DNA of 19,559 nucleotides. It comes from JASLBX01 sp035762665. GTDB lineage: Bacteria > Actinomycetota > Actinomycetes > Jiangellales > Jiangellaceae. Below the pieces are notes generated by a model, which was given only the letters and a program-made list of their open reading frames with translations, had not been told where the DNA came from and searched no databases. A program made the translations under genes and the position numbers. The stretch is taken from contig DASTNZ010000050.1 of NCBI GenBank assembly GCA_035762665.1, positions 1 to 19,559 of the forward strand. The letters run 5' to 3'. Positions 1 through 6,321 of this stretch are shown here, in pieces; the stretch's first letter is position 1, and every line of letters begins with the position of its first letter.

Positions 1-1993
1 CGACCTCGATTACGTCGAGCTTGTCGTCCCACAGCTGCTGGGCCCGCTCGCGCACGTCCTCGAGGGTGTCCGTCGGCGCGATCTCCAACTCGAGATTGTG
101 TTTGGCCTGGTCGATGCTGATCAGTGACGTCGCGATCCGCATGGTCACGACCTTGTCGGCTGCTGTGTCGAAGCGGAAATGGCCGAACACGTTGGAGCGG
201 GTTCCGCTGGGCGGCTTGACGGCCGCGGCGACCGGCTGGTCGAAGGTGGCGTACACGAACAGCCGTGTCGCCCCGTTGGACAGGCCGCTGCGGACGTCGG
301 AGAAACCGGTGACGACGCCGTTGGCCGCGTCGAGCGTCAGGCCGCCGTTGTTGTTGACGTTGTCGAACATGACGTACGAGGTGTCGCCGGTGAACGTGAA
401 TCGGAAGATTGCGGCGTGGTCGGTCGGCGCGAACTCGGTCCGCATACCGTTCTCGAACGTAACCCCGTAGTAGTGCGGCTTGGCGACCTCGTTCTCGTGC
501 CTGAACGCAAGCGCTCGGGCACCCCGGTTGGTGGTCGGCGTGGCTGCTGCGGGCATGACCTGGAACGTCTGCCGGTCGCCCATCCACGGGCTTGGCTCGT
601 GGCTTGCGGTGAACGCCTGCAGTGTCGGCAGGTTGGCGGCGTTGTTCGCGCGCTGGTACTCGTACAGCCAGCTCATGGAACCCGCATCGGTCATCGGGGC
701 CCAGAAGTTGAAGCCGTGCGGGACGGCCGTGGCCGGGATCGCGTTGCCCCGGGAGAACCCACCGCTGGAGTTCGTTCCTCGGGTGGTCAGGACGTAATCA
801 GATGGTTGCTCCGCCTCCAAGGGAGCGCGCGTGCCGATCCAGATGTCGTCGATCCAGCCGTTGAACAGCGACGGTCCGTTGGCGGCGTCGTAACCGACGA
901 GGATCCGGTCGATCCGCTTGCCGGCCGCGACAGCGCCGATCCGCGACCGTTTGTGGTTCCACTGGTCCGGCCAGAGCGAGTTGGAACTTCCCTGTGCTTG
1001 CGGGTTCACGATGAAGCCGTGGTGGTCCGTCGCCTGCAGTTCGCTCAGGTAGGTGCCATCGTCGAACGCGAGGTCGACGGCTGCATGCGTACTCGGGTAG
1101 TTGAGGTCGTTCGCCGTGAACTCAGGAAACACGACGTAGGACAACTCGGTGTCCGCCGTGACAGGGATGTCGACGTCGAAAACCTTGTTGTAGGCGTAGC
1201 CGCGGTCCTCGGATGTCTGGCCCCCGGAGTATTGCAGCGCCTTGAGTCCCGTCCAACCAGCGTTCGCGCGCATCGTCCAGCCGTTGACCGGTCCGCCGCT
1301 GACGAACGCCCGCATGTCGGTGGGTGGGGGTGGAGTCGTGTCGCCATCTGACAGTTGCAGCTCGGCGAGCTGCACGATGCTGGCACCCCAGTTGCGGGTT
1401 ATGTCCAGGCGGTACCACAGGTACGCTGTGCTGTTCTCGAAGCGGTACTCGTTGGTGTAGAAGCGTTCTGGGAACTCCTGGTCAGTCTGCGTGTCCAGCG
1501 TCGTCCAGTTCACGCCGTCCTGGGACCCTTGCAGCGTCCAGTCGCGTGGATCGCGGCTCGGCACGTCGTTGGCGGAGGTCAGCGCGTAGTGCACAACCGC
1601 GATCGGTTCGTCGAGGCGAACCTCGACCCACGCCGTGCTAGCGAACACCAACCACTTGGTGTTGATGTTGCCGTCAACCACTCGTTCCTTGGTTTCGTTC
1701 GGCGGGTTCTCGCCGCTTGCGCGCACTTCGACGACTTGGTCTGTCACGTTGCCCGGGATGCCCGTGGCTGGACTGCCGGTGACACCTGACATCCGCTTGT
1801 TGCCCCCGGCGTCGGTCTCCGCCGTGTTCTCCCAGTCCGGTTGGGGCTCACCTTCTTCAAAGGAAGAAAAGAACGCGGTCTCATCGCCAGGCTCAGAAAC
1901 ACGGGGGGCAGCGATCGCTTGATGGAGCGACGTCCCGCTGATGGCAGCTACCACGATGGCGATCAGCCACGTGCGGTTACGGCGGTAGACCAT
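1..1993 (-). CDS. Secreted GH92 alpha-mannosidase with F5/8C domain, partial (C-terminus outside window)
   Basis: The minus-strand frame is open from ATG 1993 to the window edge (664 codons). It begins with a Sec signal peptide: Arg-rich MVYRRNRTW, then a hydrophobic stretch, with cleavage probably after AIA near residue 29. Residues about 80-217 read as an F5/8 type C (discoidin-like) domain, with the stretch WVEVRLDEPIAVVHYAL and the ending VQLAELQL. A beta-rich segment follows at about 220-390. From about residue 395 the sequence matches the GH92 N-terminal domain of actinobacteria (TTRGTNSSGGFSRGN, PHGFNFWAPMTDAGS, SWLYEYQRANN, SHEPSPWMGDRQTFQVMP). GH92 enzymes are calcium-dependent exo-alpha-mannosidases that trim mannans and N-glycans. 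The catalytic (alpha/alpha)6 domain lies beyond position 1 and cannot be checked. The start is fixed by GGAGGTG at 1998-2004, four bases upstream. A LacI gene lies just upstream on the same strand. Family assignment is firm; linkage specificity is unknown. Confidence 0.87.
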   Translation of the reverse strand, partial: MVYRRNRTWLIAIVVAAISGTSLHQAIAAPRVSEPGDETAFFSSFEEGEPQPDWENTAETDAGGNKRMSGVTGSPATGIPGNVTDQVVEVRASGENPPNETKERVVDGNINTKWLVFASTAWVEVRLDEPIAVVHYALTSANDVPSRDPRDWTLQGSQDGVNWTTLDTQTDQEFPERFYTNEYRFENSTAYLWYRLDITRNWGASIVQLAELQLSDGDTTPPPPTDMRAFVSGGPVNGWTMRANAGWTGLKALQYSGGQTSEDRGYAYNKVFDVDIPVTADTELSYVVFPEFTANDLNYPSTHAAVDLAFDDGTYLSELQATDHHGFIVNPQAQGSSNSLWPDQWNHKRSRIGAVAAGKRIDRILVGYDAANGPSLFNGWIDDIWIGTRAPLEAEQPSDYVLTTRGTNSSGGFSRGNAIPATAVPHGFNFWAPMTDAGSMSWLYEYQRANNAANLPTLQAFTASHEPSPWMGDRQTFQVMPAAATPTTNRGARALAFRHENEVAKPHYYGVTFENGMRTEFAPTDHAAIFRFTFTGDTSYVMFDNVNNNGGLTLDAANGVVTGFSDVRSGLSNGATRLFVYATFDQPVAAAVKPPSGTRSNVFGHFRFDTAADKVVTMRIATSLISIDQAKHNLELEIAPTDTLEDVRERAQQLWDDKLDVIEV

Positions 1994-2004
1994 GACGCAC
2001 CTCC

Positions 2005-2018
2005 TGACATCGTTGTCA
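2005..2018. promoter_or_regulatory. LacI-type operator O1 before the GH92 gene
   Basis: TGACATCGTTGTCA differs by one base from the perfect 14-bp palindrome TGACAACGTTGTCA, the typical even-length LacI-family operator with central CG. It abuts the GH92 ribosome binding site, so a bound repressor would block transcription near the start of the mRNA. Binding by the adjacent LacI (2107-3129) is inferred. Confidence 0.65.
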
Positions 2019-2023
2019 TCGCT

Positions 2024-2037
2024 CGACAACGCTGCCA
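2024..2037. promoter_or_regulatory. Degenerate second LacI-type operator O2 before GH92
   Basis: CGACAACGCTGCCA matches TGACAACGTTGTCA at 11 of 14 positions and starts 19 bp (nearly two helical turns) from O1. A further small inverted repeat, CTTCGTTACGAAG, follows at 2038-2050. Tandem sites on one DNA face are common for LacI regulators. This copy is weak and could be chance. Confidence 0.4.
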
Positions 2038-2106
2038 CTTCGTTACGAAGTTGGCAATACCGAGATTCCGTCATCGCAGACGAGAAAGACTCATACGATC
2101 TTCCGG

Positions 2107-3129
2107 TCAGATCTCGAGTTCCCCGGATCCGCGGGCAAGGAGTTGGGTGCGGAGCTCGACAGTGTGGGGCGGGCTCTGATCGCCTGCAAGGCGTCGGAAC
2201 AACAACTCCGCGGCGACCTTCCCGAGCGCGGCTGGATCCTGAACGACAACGGTGACGCCCGGCGAAAGTAGGTCCGCGAGTTCAAAATCGTCAAATCCGA
2301 CGAGCGCGAGTCGCGCCGTGCGAGTCGCGAGCGCGCGCAGTACCGCCACGGTCACCCGGTTGTTCCCGGTGAACAGCGCTGTCGCCGGCTCAGGACCCCG
2401 AAGGAATCGCTGGAGTGCGGTGTGCACGAGGTCTCGGCCGGGATGGCCCATGACGACCAGCTGCTCGTCGTACGGAATGCCTGCCACGGCCAATTGCTCA
2501 CGGTAGCCGCGAAGGCGTTCCGCTGCTGTGTAGATATCGGCGGCATCCCCGATGTAGCCGATCCGGCGGTGGCCGTGGGCGAGCAGATGATCGATCCCCG
2601 CCCGGACACCGCCGGCGTTGTCCACGAGGACAGCGTCGGCGTCAATGTTGCCGGCCGGCCGGTCCACGAACACAACTCCCGTGCCGACTTCGATCTCCGG
2701 TGCGAGGTAGCTATGATCATCCCCGGCCGGGACAATAATCAGCCCATCTACGCGGCGAGCACAGAACGCGAGCGTGAGCTCACGTTCCTTGTCGGGGTCC
2801 TCTTCCGAAGAGCCGAGGAACATCACGAACCCGTTCTCCCTGGCTACCTGTTCAGCTGCCTTGGCAAGCGCTGAATAGAACGGGTTGGCCAAGTCTTCGA
2901 GGACGAGGCCGATGCAAGCCGTCTGGCCTTGGCGCAGCCTGCGAGCGCCCTCGTGGCGGCGAAAGCCCAGGTCATCGATTGCGGCCTGGACCCTCGCGGT
3001 CGTCTCCCGGCTCACGCCAGGCTCTTCATTGACGACGCGGGAGACAGTCTTCAAGCCAACTCCGGCGACCCGTGCCACGTCCTTCATCGTCGGTCGGCCG
3101 CCGGGCGCACTACGGTAAACCTTGGTCAC
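2107..3129 (-). CDS. LacI-family transcriptional regulator, probably of the GH92 gene
   Basis: A 340-residue protein of typical LacI length. The N-terminal helix-turn-helix is at about residues 12-56 (TMKDVARVAGVGLKTVSRVV, then the hinge region ending DLGF). A periplasmic-binding-protein-like sugar domain follows (IGLVLEDLANPFYSALAKAA; VDGLIIVPAGD; GHRRIGYIGD; ALFTGNNRVTVAVLRAL; LALVGFDDFELADLLSPGVT). The start is GTG 3129 with AAGGGG-like purines upstream; an internal ATG at residue 15 is too late for the full helix-turn-helix. It lies 113 bp upstream of the GH92 gene on the same strand. Matching operators before both genes suggest control of the mannosidase and autoregulation. The inducer is probably mannose or a manno-oligosaccharide, inferred only from the neighbour. 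Confidence 0.93.
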   Translation of the reverse strand: MTKVYRSAPGGRPTMKDVARVAGVGLKTVSRVVNEEPGVSRETTARVQAAIDDLGFRRHEGARRLRQGQTACIGLVLEDLANPFYSALAKAAEQVARENGFVMFLGSSEEDPDKERELTLAFCARRVDGLIIVPAGDDHSYLAPEIEVGTGVVFVDRPAGNIDADAVLVDNAGGVRAGIDHLLAHGHRRIGYIGDAADIYTAAERLRGYREQLAVAGIPYDEQLVVMGHPGRDLVHTALQRFLRGPEPATALFTGNNRVTVAVLRALATRTARLALVGFDDFELADLLSPGVTVVVQDPAALGKVAAELLFRRLAGDQSPPHTVELRTQLLARGSGELEI

Positions 3130-3217
3130 CGCGCAATACCCCTTGCTCCCTCGGGTCCTCAGCCTCCCCCCACAGGCACCGAACGGCCATGGCCATCCCC
3201 CACGGCCGAAAAGCGTT

Positions 3218-3231
3218 TGACAACGTTATCA
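3218..3231. promoter_or_regulatory. LacI-type operator O3 upstream of lacI and the Asp-rich peptide cassette
   Basis: TGACAACGTTATCA differs by one base from the palindrome TGACAACGTTGTCA and so belongs to the same motif as O1. It sits 89 bp before the LacI start (minus strand). The plus strand carries a perfect TTGACA at 3217-3222, overlapping the site, but I see no good -10 at normal spacing for it. The simplest reading is LacI autoregulation. An effect on the divergent cassette at 3351 is possible. Confidence 0.6.
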
Positions 3232-3241
3232 CCGGATGCAG

Positions 3242-3298
3242 CTGTAGGCCCGTTACGTTCAACTGGTGTGGGTTGGATCTGACAGTTCGGGCCTACAG
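3242..3298. repeat. 11-bp perfect inverted repeat in the divergent promoter region
   Basis: The arms CTGTAGGCCCG (3242-3252) and CGGGCCTACAG (3288-3298) are exact reverse complements with 35 bases between them. The right arm contains TACAGT (3294-3299), a reasonable -10 box for the peptide gene at 3351, with TTGGAT (3273-3278) as a poor -35 at 15 bp. The repeat could therefore be a pair of operator half-sites about 46 bp apart. It is less likely to be an mRNA hairpin if transcription starts after 3300. Confidence 0.5.
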
Positions 3299-3350
3299 TG
3301 TGGGGATCGTTGAAGCGGCGGGTACCGTCACCGCTAGATGGGAGTGGACC

Positions 3351-3596
3351 ATGACCGTTAATCCGAACGACCGGTTGAATGACGACGACATGGAAACGGT
3401 TGGCGGTGCAGCCGAGGCCACGGGTAGCAAAGACGCCGATGGTCTTGACACAGCTGATGCGGATGGGACCGATGCAGCCGATGCGGATGGCACCGATGCC
3501 GCCGACGCAGACGGGACCGATGCAGCCGACGCGACCGATGCAGCCGACGCGGACGAGAGCGACACCGACAGCGTGGACGCCGAAGACGCGCGATGA
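3351..3596 (+). CDS. Small Asp-rich repeat peptide, candidate precursor peptide
   Basis: ATG 3351 is preceded by GGGAG (3340-3344) at six bases, giving 81 residues. 24 are Asp and 4 are Glu, with one Lys, two Arg, no Cys and no aromatic residue. The N-terminal part (MTVNPNDRLNDDDMETVGG) is less repetitive and ends in Gly-Gly at 18-19. Residues 36-59 are three exact copies of DADGTDAA, then a shortened copy (DATDAA, 60-65), then DADESDTDSVDAEDAR. The repeats use different synonymous codons, so the protein sequence appears conserved. It lies directly upstream of a JmjC/cupin gene and a Suc_Fer-like gene, which suggests a substrate peptide whose Asp or Thr side chains are hydroxylated. The DxDGTDxxD pattern also resembles calcium-binding loops. 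A plain acidic linker-like protein cannot be excluded. I do not recognise a named family. Confidence 0.7.
   Translation: MTVNPNDRLNDDDMETVGGAAEATGSKDADGLDTADADGTDAADADGTDAADADGTDAADATDAADADESDTDSVDAEDAR
3456..3545 (+). repeat. Tandem 24-nt coding repeat (three full units plus an 18-nt unit)
   Basis: Units at 3456-3479, 3480-3503 and 3504-3527 each encode DADGTDAA. A fourth unit at 3528-3545 lacks two codons and encodes DATDAA. Units 1 and 2 differ at two bases and units 1 and 3 at three; every difference is at a third codon position and silent. This indicates old duplications kept under selection for the peptide sequence. Confidence 0.85.
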
Positions 3597-3622
3597 GCAG
3601 CGGTGACGGCCGGAATCGCTGA
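3593..3622 (+). other. Nine-codon mini-ORF linking the peptide gene to the cupin gene
   Basis: ATG 3593 overlaps the stop of the Asp-rich peptide gene (ATGA) and is in frame with the cupin gene, but the frame stops at TGA 3620-3622 after MSSGDGRNR. The cupin frame reopens at TTG 3626, one codon later. Either the mini-ORF passes terminating ribosomes to the weak TTG start, lowering enzyme relative to peptide, or a nonsense change removed the original start. Both readings are inference. Confidence 0.4.
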
Positions 3623-3625
3623 CCA

Positions 3626-4753
3626 TTGGACGCACTGACCCGCCTCTCGGGTGACGCACAGGCCTTTGTCGAGAAGATCTGGGCGCAGCGCATTCACGTG
3701 CACCACGCCACGGCGAGCGACCTGGCCGGGTTGCTCAGCACAGATGACGTCGACCAACTGCTGACGTCGAGCGCGTTGCGCACGCCGGCATTGCGGGTGG
3801 TTCAGGACGGAACGGTGCTCCCTTCGACGCGTTACACGCGCTCGGCCACCATGGCCGGTGTTGCGCTGACCGGCTTGGTGGATGCGCGCAAAGTGCTCGC
3901 TCTCTTCGATGGCGGAGCCAGCGTCGTGCTGCAGGGTTTGCACCGCTATTGGCCGCCGTTGACGGAGCTGGTACGGGACCTCGAACTGACTCTTGGTCAC
4001 GCCTGCCAAGCCAACGCGTACCTCACGCCCCCGGGATCGCAGGGCTTCGCGCTGCACTCGGACACCCATGACGTGTTCGTGGTTCAGACATACGGTGCCA
4101 AGGACTGGGAGGTCCACGACGGCCACGGGATCAACTGGATCCGGATGGAGCCGGGCGTATCGATGTACCTCCCGACGGGCACCCCTCACGCGGCGCGCAC
4201 CCAGTCCGATGCGTCGCTACATGTGACTATCGGCATCAACCGCACGACGTGGAGGATGGTACTCGAGCGCTACATGAATCGATTGCTGGCCGATCCCGCC
4301 TTCGACCAGCCACTGCCCGCGGGCTATCACCGTGACGCCGAGGGTCTCGCTGCGATGTTGGCTGCGTACGTTGATCGAGTGCGTGCCCAATTGGATCACG
4401 CCGATGTTGGTGCCTTGGCATCGAGCGCGATTGACCGCTTCGCGACCAGTCGCGCTTCGGCCTTGCGCGGTGGACTCGTCGACCGACTGCTCATCGCCGC
4501 CCTCCACGATGGCTCGTGGCTCCGGCGCCGGGCCGGGTCGGTCTGCGAGTTGCGACCCGATAACCAAAGGCTGCGGGTGTTACTCGGCGATCGAGTGATG
4601 CACGTTCCGGGCTGGCTGGCCGAACCGCTCGAGGCGGTTCGCAGAGCCGACCGGCTCCGACCCCGCGACCTTGCCGAGTGGCTTGACGAAGCGAGTCGGC
4701 TCGTGCTGATCCGTCGCCTGGTTCGTGAAGGATTGCTCGAGGTCGAGCGTTGA
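3626..4753 (+). CDS. JmjC/cupin_4 (ribosomal-oxygenase-like) 2-oxoglutarate/Fe(II) oxygenase
   Basis: A 375-residue protein of the cupin_4/COG2850 type, related to the ribosomal oxygenases YcfD, MINA53 and NO66. The family hydroxylates protein side chains using Fe(II), O2 and 2-oxoglutarate. The iron ligands are visible as HSD (His144, Asp146, in FALHSDTHDVFVVQTYGAKDW) and His188 (MYLPTGTPHAA). The N-terminal part (LSTDDVDQLLTSSALRTPAL) and the helical and winged-helix-like C-terminal half (about 205-375) fit the ribosomal-oxygenase layout. The start is TTG 3626 with only weak purines upstream; the family usually begins with a similar LxRLxGD segment, which supports it. It follows the Asp-rich peptide gene by 29 bp and overlaps the next gene by four bases. 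The natural substrate is unknown. The neighbouring peptide is the obvious candidate, but a ribosomal protein is the conventional alternative. Confidence 0.88.
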   Translation: MDALTRLSGDAQAFVEKIWAQRIHVHHATASDLAGLLSTDDVDQLLTSSALRTPALRVVQDGTVLPSTRYTRSATMAGVALTGLVDARKVLALFDGGASVVLQGLHRYWPPLTELVRDLELTLGHACQANAYLTPPGSQGFALHSDTHDVFVVQTYGAKDWEVHDGHGINWIRMEPGVSMYLPTGTPHAARTQSDASLHVTIGINRTTWRMVLERYMNRLLADPAFDQPLPAGYHRDAEGLAAMLAAYVDRVRAQLDHADVGALASSAIDRFATSRASALRGGLVDRLLIAALHDGSWLRRRAGSVCELRPDNQRLRVLLGDRVMHVPGWLAEPLEAVRRADRLRPRDLAEWLDEASRLVLIRRLVREGLLEVER

Positions 4754-5643
4754 CGATCGCACGGTGCGCCGTGCGCAGCGCCTCGCTCGACGAACCAATG
4801 CGTGGAACTGCTTCGCGGATTCGCCGTTACCTGCTCATTGAGGTGCCCGGACCGTGGGGCGTCGAGGCGCTACGCGATGCTCGGTTGCCGGCCAATCTAA
4901 AGCGCGAGTTGCGGCGTCGAAGCCGATCCACTCGAATACGCGTCCTGCTGATACGGCGCTTCGGCGGTCCGCGCATTGTGCGCCACCCCCAGGTCTACAT
5001 CGTCGACACCGAATCCGCTCAACCGACAGCCGTCGGCGGTCAGCTCACCGACGTTCGCGATGTCCTTGACATGCGCTTTTGGACCGCGACACCCGACACG
5101 CATGCGGAGCTTGAGTGGCACAGCGAGCCGCTGTTCCTCGTCTGCACTCACGGGCGGCACGACCCGTGCTGCGCCGAACGCGGACGACCACTCGCGCGCG
5201 CGTTGTCCGCGGTTTACCCGGAGCAGACCTGGGAGTGCTCGCACATGGGCGGCGATCGGTTCGCGGGCAACCTTCTCTGCCTGCCGGACGGCATCGCATA
5301 TGGCCGAGTCGCTCCTGAGGACGCGGCGACGATTGCTCGCGAGTATCTCCATGGCCGGCTCGATCTGGCACACCTACGCGGACGCGGGAGCTACCCGTTT
5401 GCAGTCCAGGCCGCAGAGTGGCATCTACGGACAAAACTACGGTTGACCGGCGTGAATGATCTCGTCCTGGCCGAACAGCGCGTAGATCAGGTAGGTGTCA
5501 CTGCGGTGTTCACCACCACTTCGGGTTCCGCATGGTCGGTACAGATGCGCATAACCCACGCTCCGCCGCGACATCTCACATGCCACGCGACGCGTCTGTT
5601 TGCGGCACCTCAATTCCAGCTGCTACAGATCAACAAGCTCTGA
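4750..5643 (+). CDS. Suc_Fer-like (sucrase/ferredoxin-like) thioredoxin-fold [2Fe-2S] protein
   Basis: A 297-residue protein whose TTG start overlaps the cupin stop (TTGA, 4750-4753), a sign of translational coupling. The N-terminal part has the family's usual CAVRSASLDEPMRGTASR and LLIEVPGPWG. The core carries the cysteine pattern of thioredoxin-like ferredoxins: CTHGRHDPCC (Cys132, Cys140, Cys141) and CSHMGGDRFAGNLLC (Cys163, Cys177), followed by LPDGIAYGRV. Such proteins are expected to bind a [2Fe-2S] cluster. Their biochemical role in actinobacteria is largely unsettled, and the name sucrase is historical. Next to an iron-dependent oxygenase, a role in electron supply, iron handling or reactivation of the oxygenase is plausible but not shown. 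The C-terminal 100 residues are less conserved-looking. Confidence 0.85.
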   Translation: MTIARCAVRSASLDEPMRGTASRIRRYLLIEVPGPWGVEALRDARLPANLKRELRRRSRSTRIRVLLIRRFGGPRIVRHPQVYIVDTESAQPTAVGGQLTDVRDVLDMRFWTATPDTHAELEWHSEPLFLVCTHGRHDPCCAERGRPLARALSAVYPEQTWECSHMGGDRFAGNLLCLPDGIAYGRVAPEDAATIAREYLHGRLDLAHLRGRGSYPFAVQAAEWHLRTKLRLTGVNDLVLAEQRVDQVGVTAVFTTTSGSAWSVQMRITHAPPRHLTCHATRLFAAPQFQLLQINKL

Positions 5644-5654
5644 CCGCAACAACA

Positions 5655-6173
5655 TCACCTTGTCGGCCACTGGCCACCTCCGCGTGGGTCCAAGCGTCCA
5701 CCCCACTGGCCTCGACTGAACACGATGCTGATGAGGCCTGCGAGAGCGGTAAGCATCGCCGCGGCGACCGGCGCGAAAATTGCGCCGAAGGGAATTCGGG
5801 TCGGATCGGTCCCGGTCTCGAACACGGGCAGCGTGATGGCGAAAATGGTGGCCGCCGCCCACAGCGCGAGCGTCACCACCGACAGCCCGATCCAGACCGG
5901 CCGACCCGTCGGGCTGCCGCGGAGCCGGCTCATCGCCCCCAGCAGAACCAGCGTGCCCACCGCGCCCCAAAACCATGTGATGAAGGCGGCGACCGGGAGA
6001 TGTTCCTGCTCCGAGCCGGACACGAGATCGGGCGCAAACAGGCTGATCAGCACGACGGCGACCCAGATCCCGCCGGTCCCTATCGCGGTCCACAGCATCC
6101 ACGACAGATCCGCAGCCACGGCCCGACGATCCTCCGACGCGAACCGATCGCCCGACTCCGCTGTTGTCATCAT
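5655..6173 (-). CDS. Four-helix integral membrane protein of unknown function
   Basis: A 172-residue protein with four hydrophobic segments at about 23-47, 59-82, 92-117 and 131-152, joined by short polar loops. The N-terminal tail is acidic and polar and the C-terminal tail is Gly/Arg-rich (GGRLDPRGGGQWPTR). There are two consecutive ATG codons at 6173 and 6170, and only a weak ribosome binding site (AGGG). It runs convergently with the Suc_Fer-like gene and ends 11 bp from it. The hydrophobic pattern and strong GC3 bias support a real gene. I do not recognise the family, and nothing in the context assigns a function. Confidence 0.72.
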   Translation of the reverse strand: MMTTAESGDRFASEDRRAVAADLSWMLWTAIGTGGIWVAVVLISLFAPDLVSGSEQEHLPVAAFITWFWGAVGTLVLLGAMSRLRGSPTGRPVWIGLSVVTLALWAAATIFAITLPVFETGTDPTRIPFGAIFAPVAAAMLTALAGLISIVFSRGQWGGRLDPRGGGQWPTR

Positions 6174-6183
6174 GGCCGCCCTG

Positions 6184-6321
6184 TCAGATCGCCGCTGTTA
6201 ACGCGTATGGGGCCGCCCAGCCGCCGTACTGGAAATCTCCGCGGCAGTCCTCGTCCCGGTCGTCCCGGCGCCTGCATGACGCCCTCGAGATGACATTGAC
6301 AAATGCAGTGATCTTGCTCAT
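6184..6321 (-). pseudogene. Decayed 5' fragment of a dihydrofolate-reductase-family (RibD C-terminal) gene
   Basis: From ATG 6321 the minus strand reads MSKITAFVNV, the usual start of this reductase family. About one base has been lost, so the next family block (LEGVMQAPGR) appears in a second frame. An extra G in the run after CGACC then restores the first frame, giving DEDCRGDFQYGGWAAPYA. After this the homology stops and the frame ends at 6184 (LTAAI). Intact family members have about 190 residues, so only the first 40 or so remain. The order of blocks across two frames is hard to explain by chance. It is a remnant, not a working gene. Confidence 0.7.

Noticed and set aside
179..1351. Long open plus-strand frame of 390 codons opposite the GH92 gene
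   Set aside because: Its residues are Arg/Val/Gly-rich with no domain. The minus strand reads a continuous GH92 protein with signal peptide and ribosome binding site, so this is a GC-rich antisense shadow.
3351..3596. Lanthipeptide or thiopeptide precursor
   Set aside because: The peptide has no Cys, and no lanthionine synthetase, cyclodehydratase or radical SAM gene is nearby. Only hydroxylation chemistry is supported by the neighbours.
3293..4189. 298-codon minus-strand frame opposite the Asp-rich peptide and cupin genes, ending in Ser-Ala-Ser repeats
   Set aside because: The repeat is the reverse complement of the DADGTDAA codons and the rest mirrors the cupin gene. No ribosome binding site or recognisable domain is present.
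4750..5643. Naming the Suc_Fer-like gene as a sucrase
   Set aside because: The family name is historical. The Cys pattern indicates a thioredoxin-like [2Fe-2S] protein and no glycosidase motif is present.
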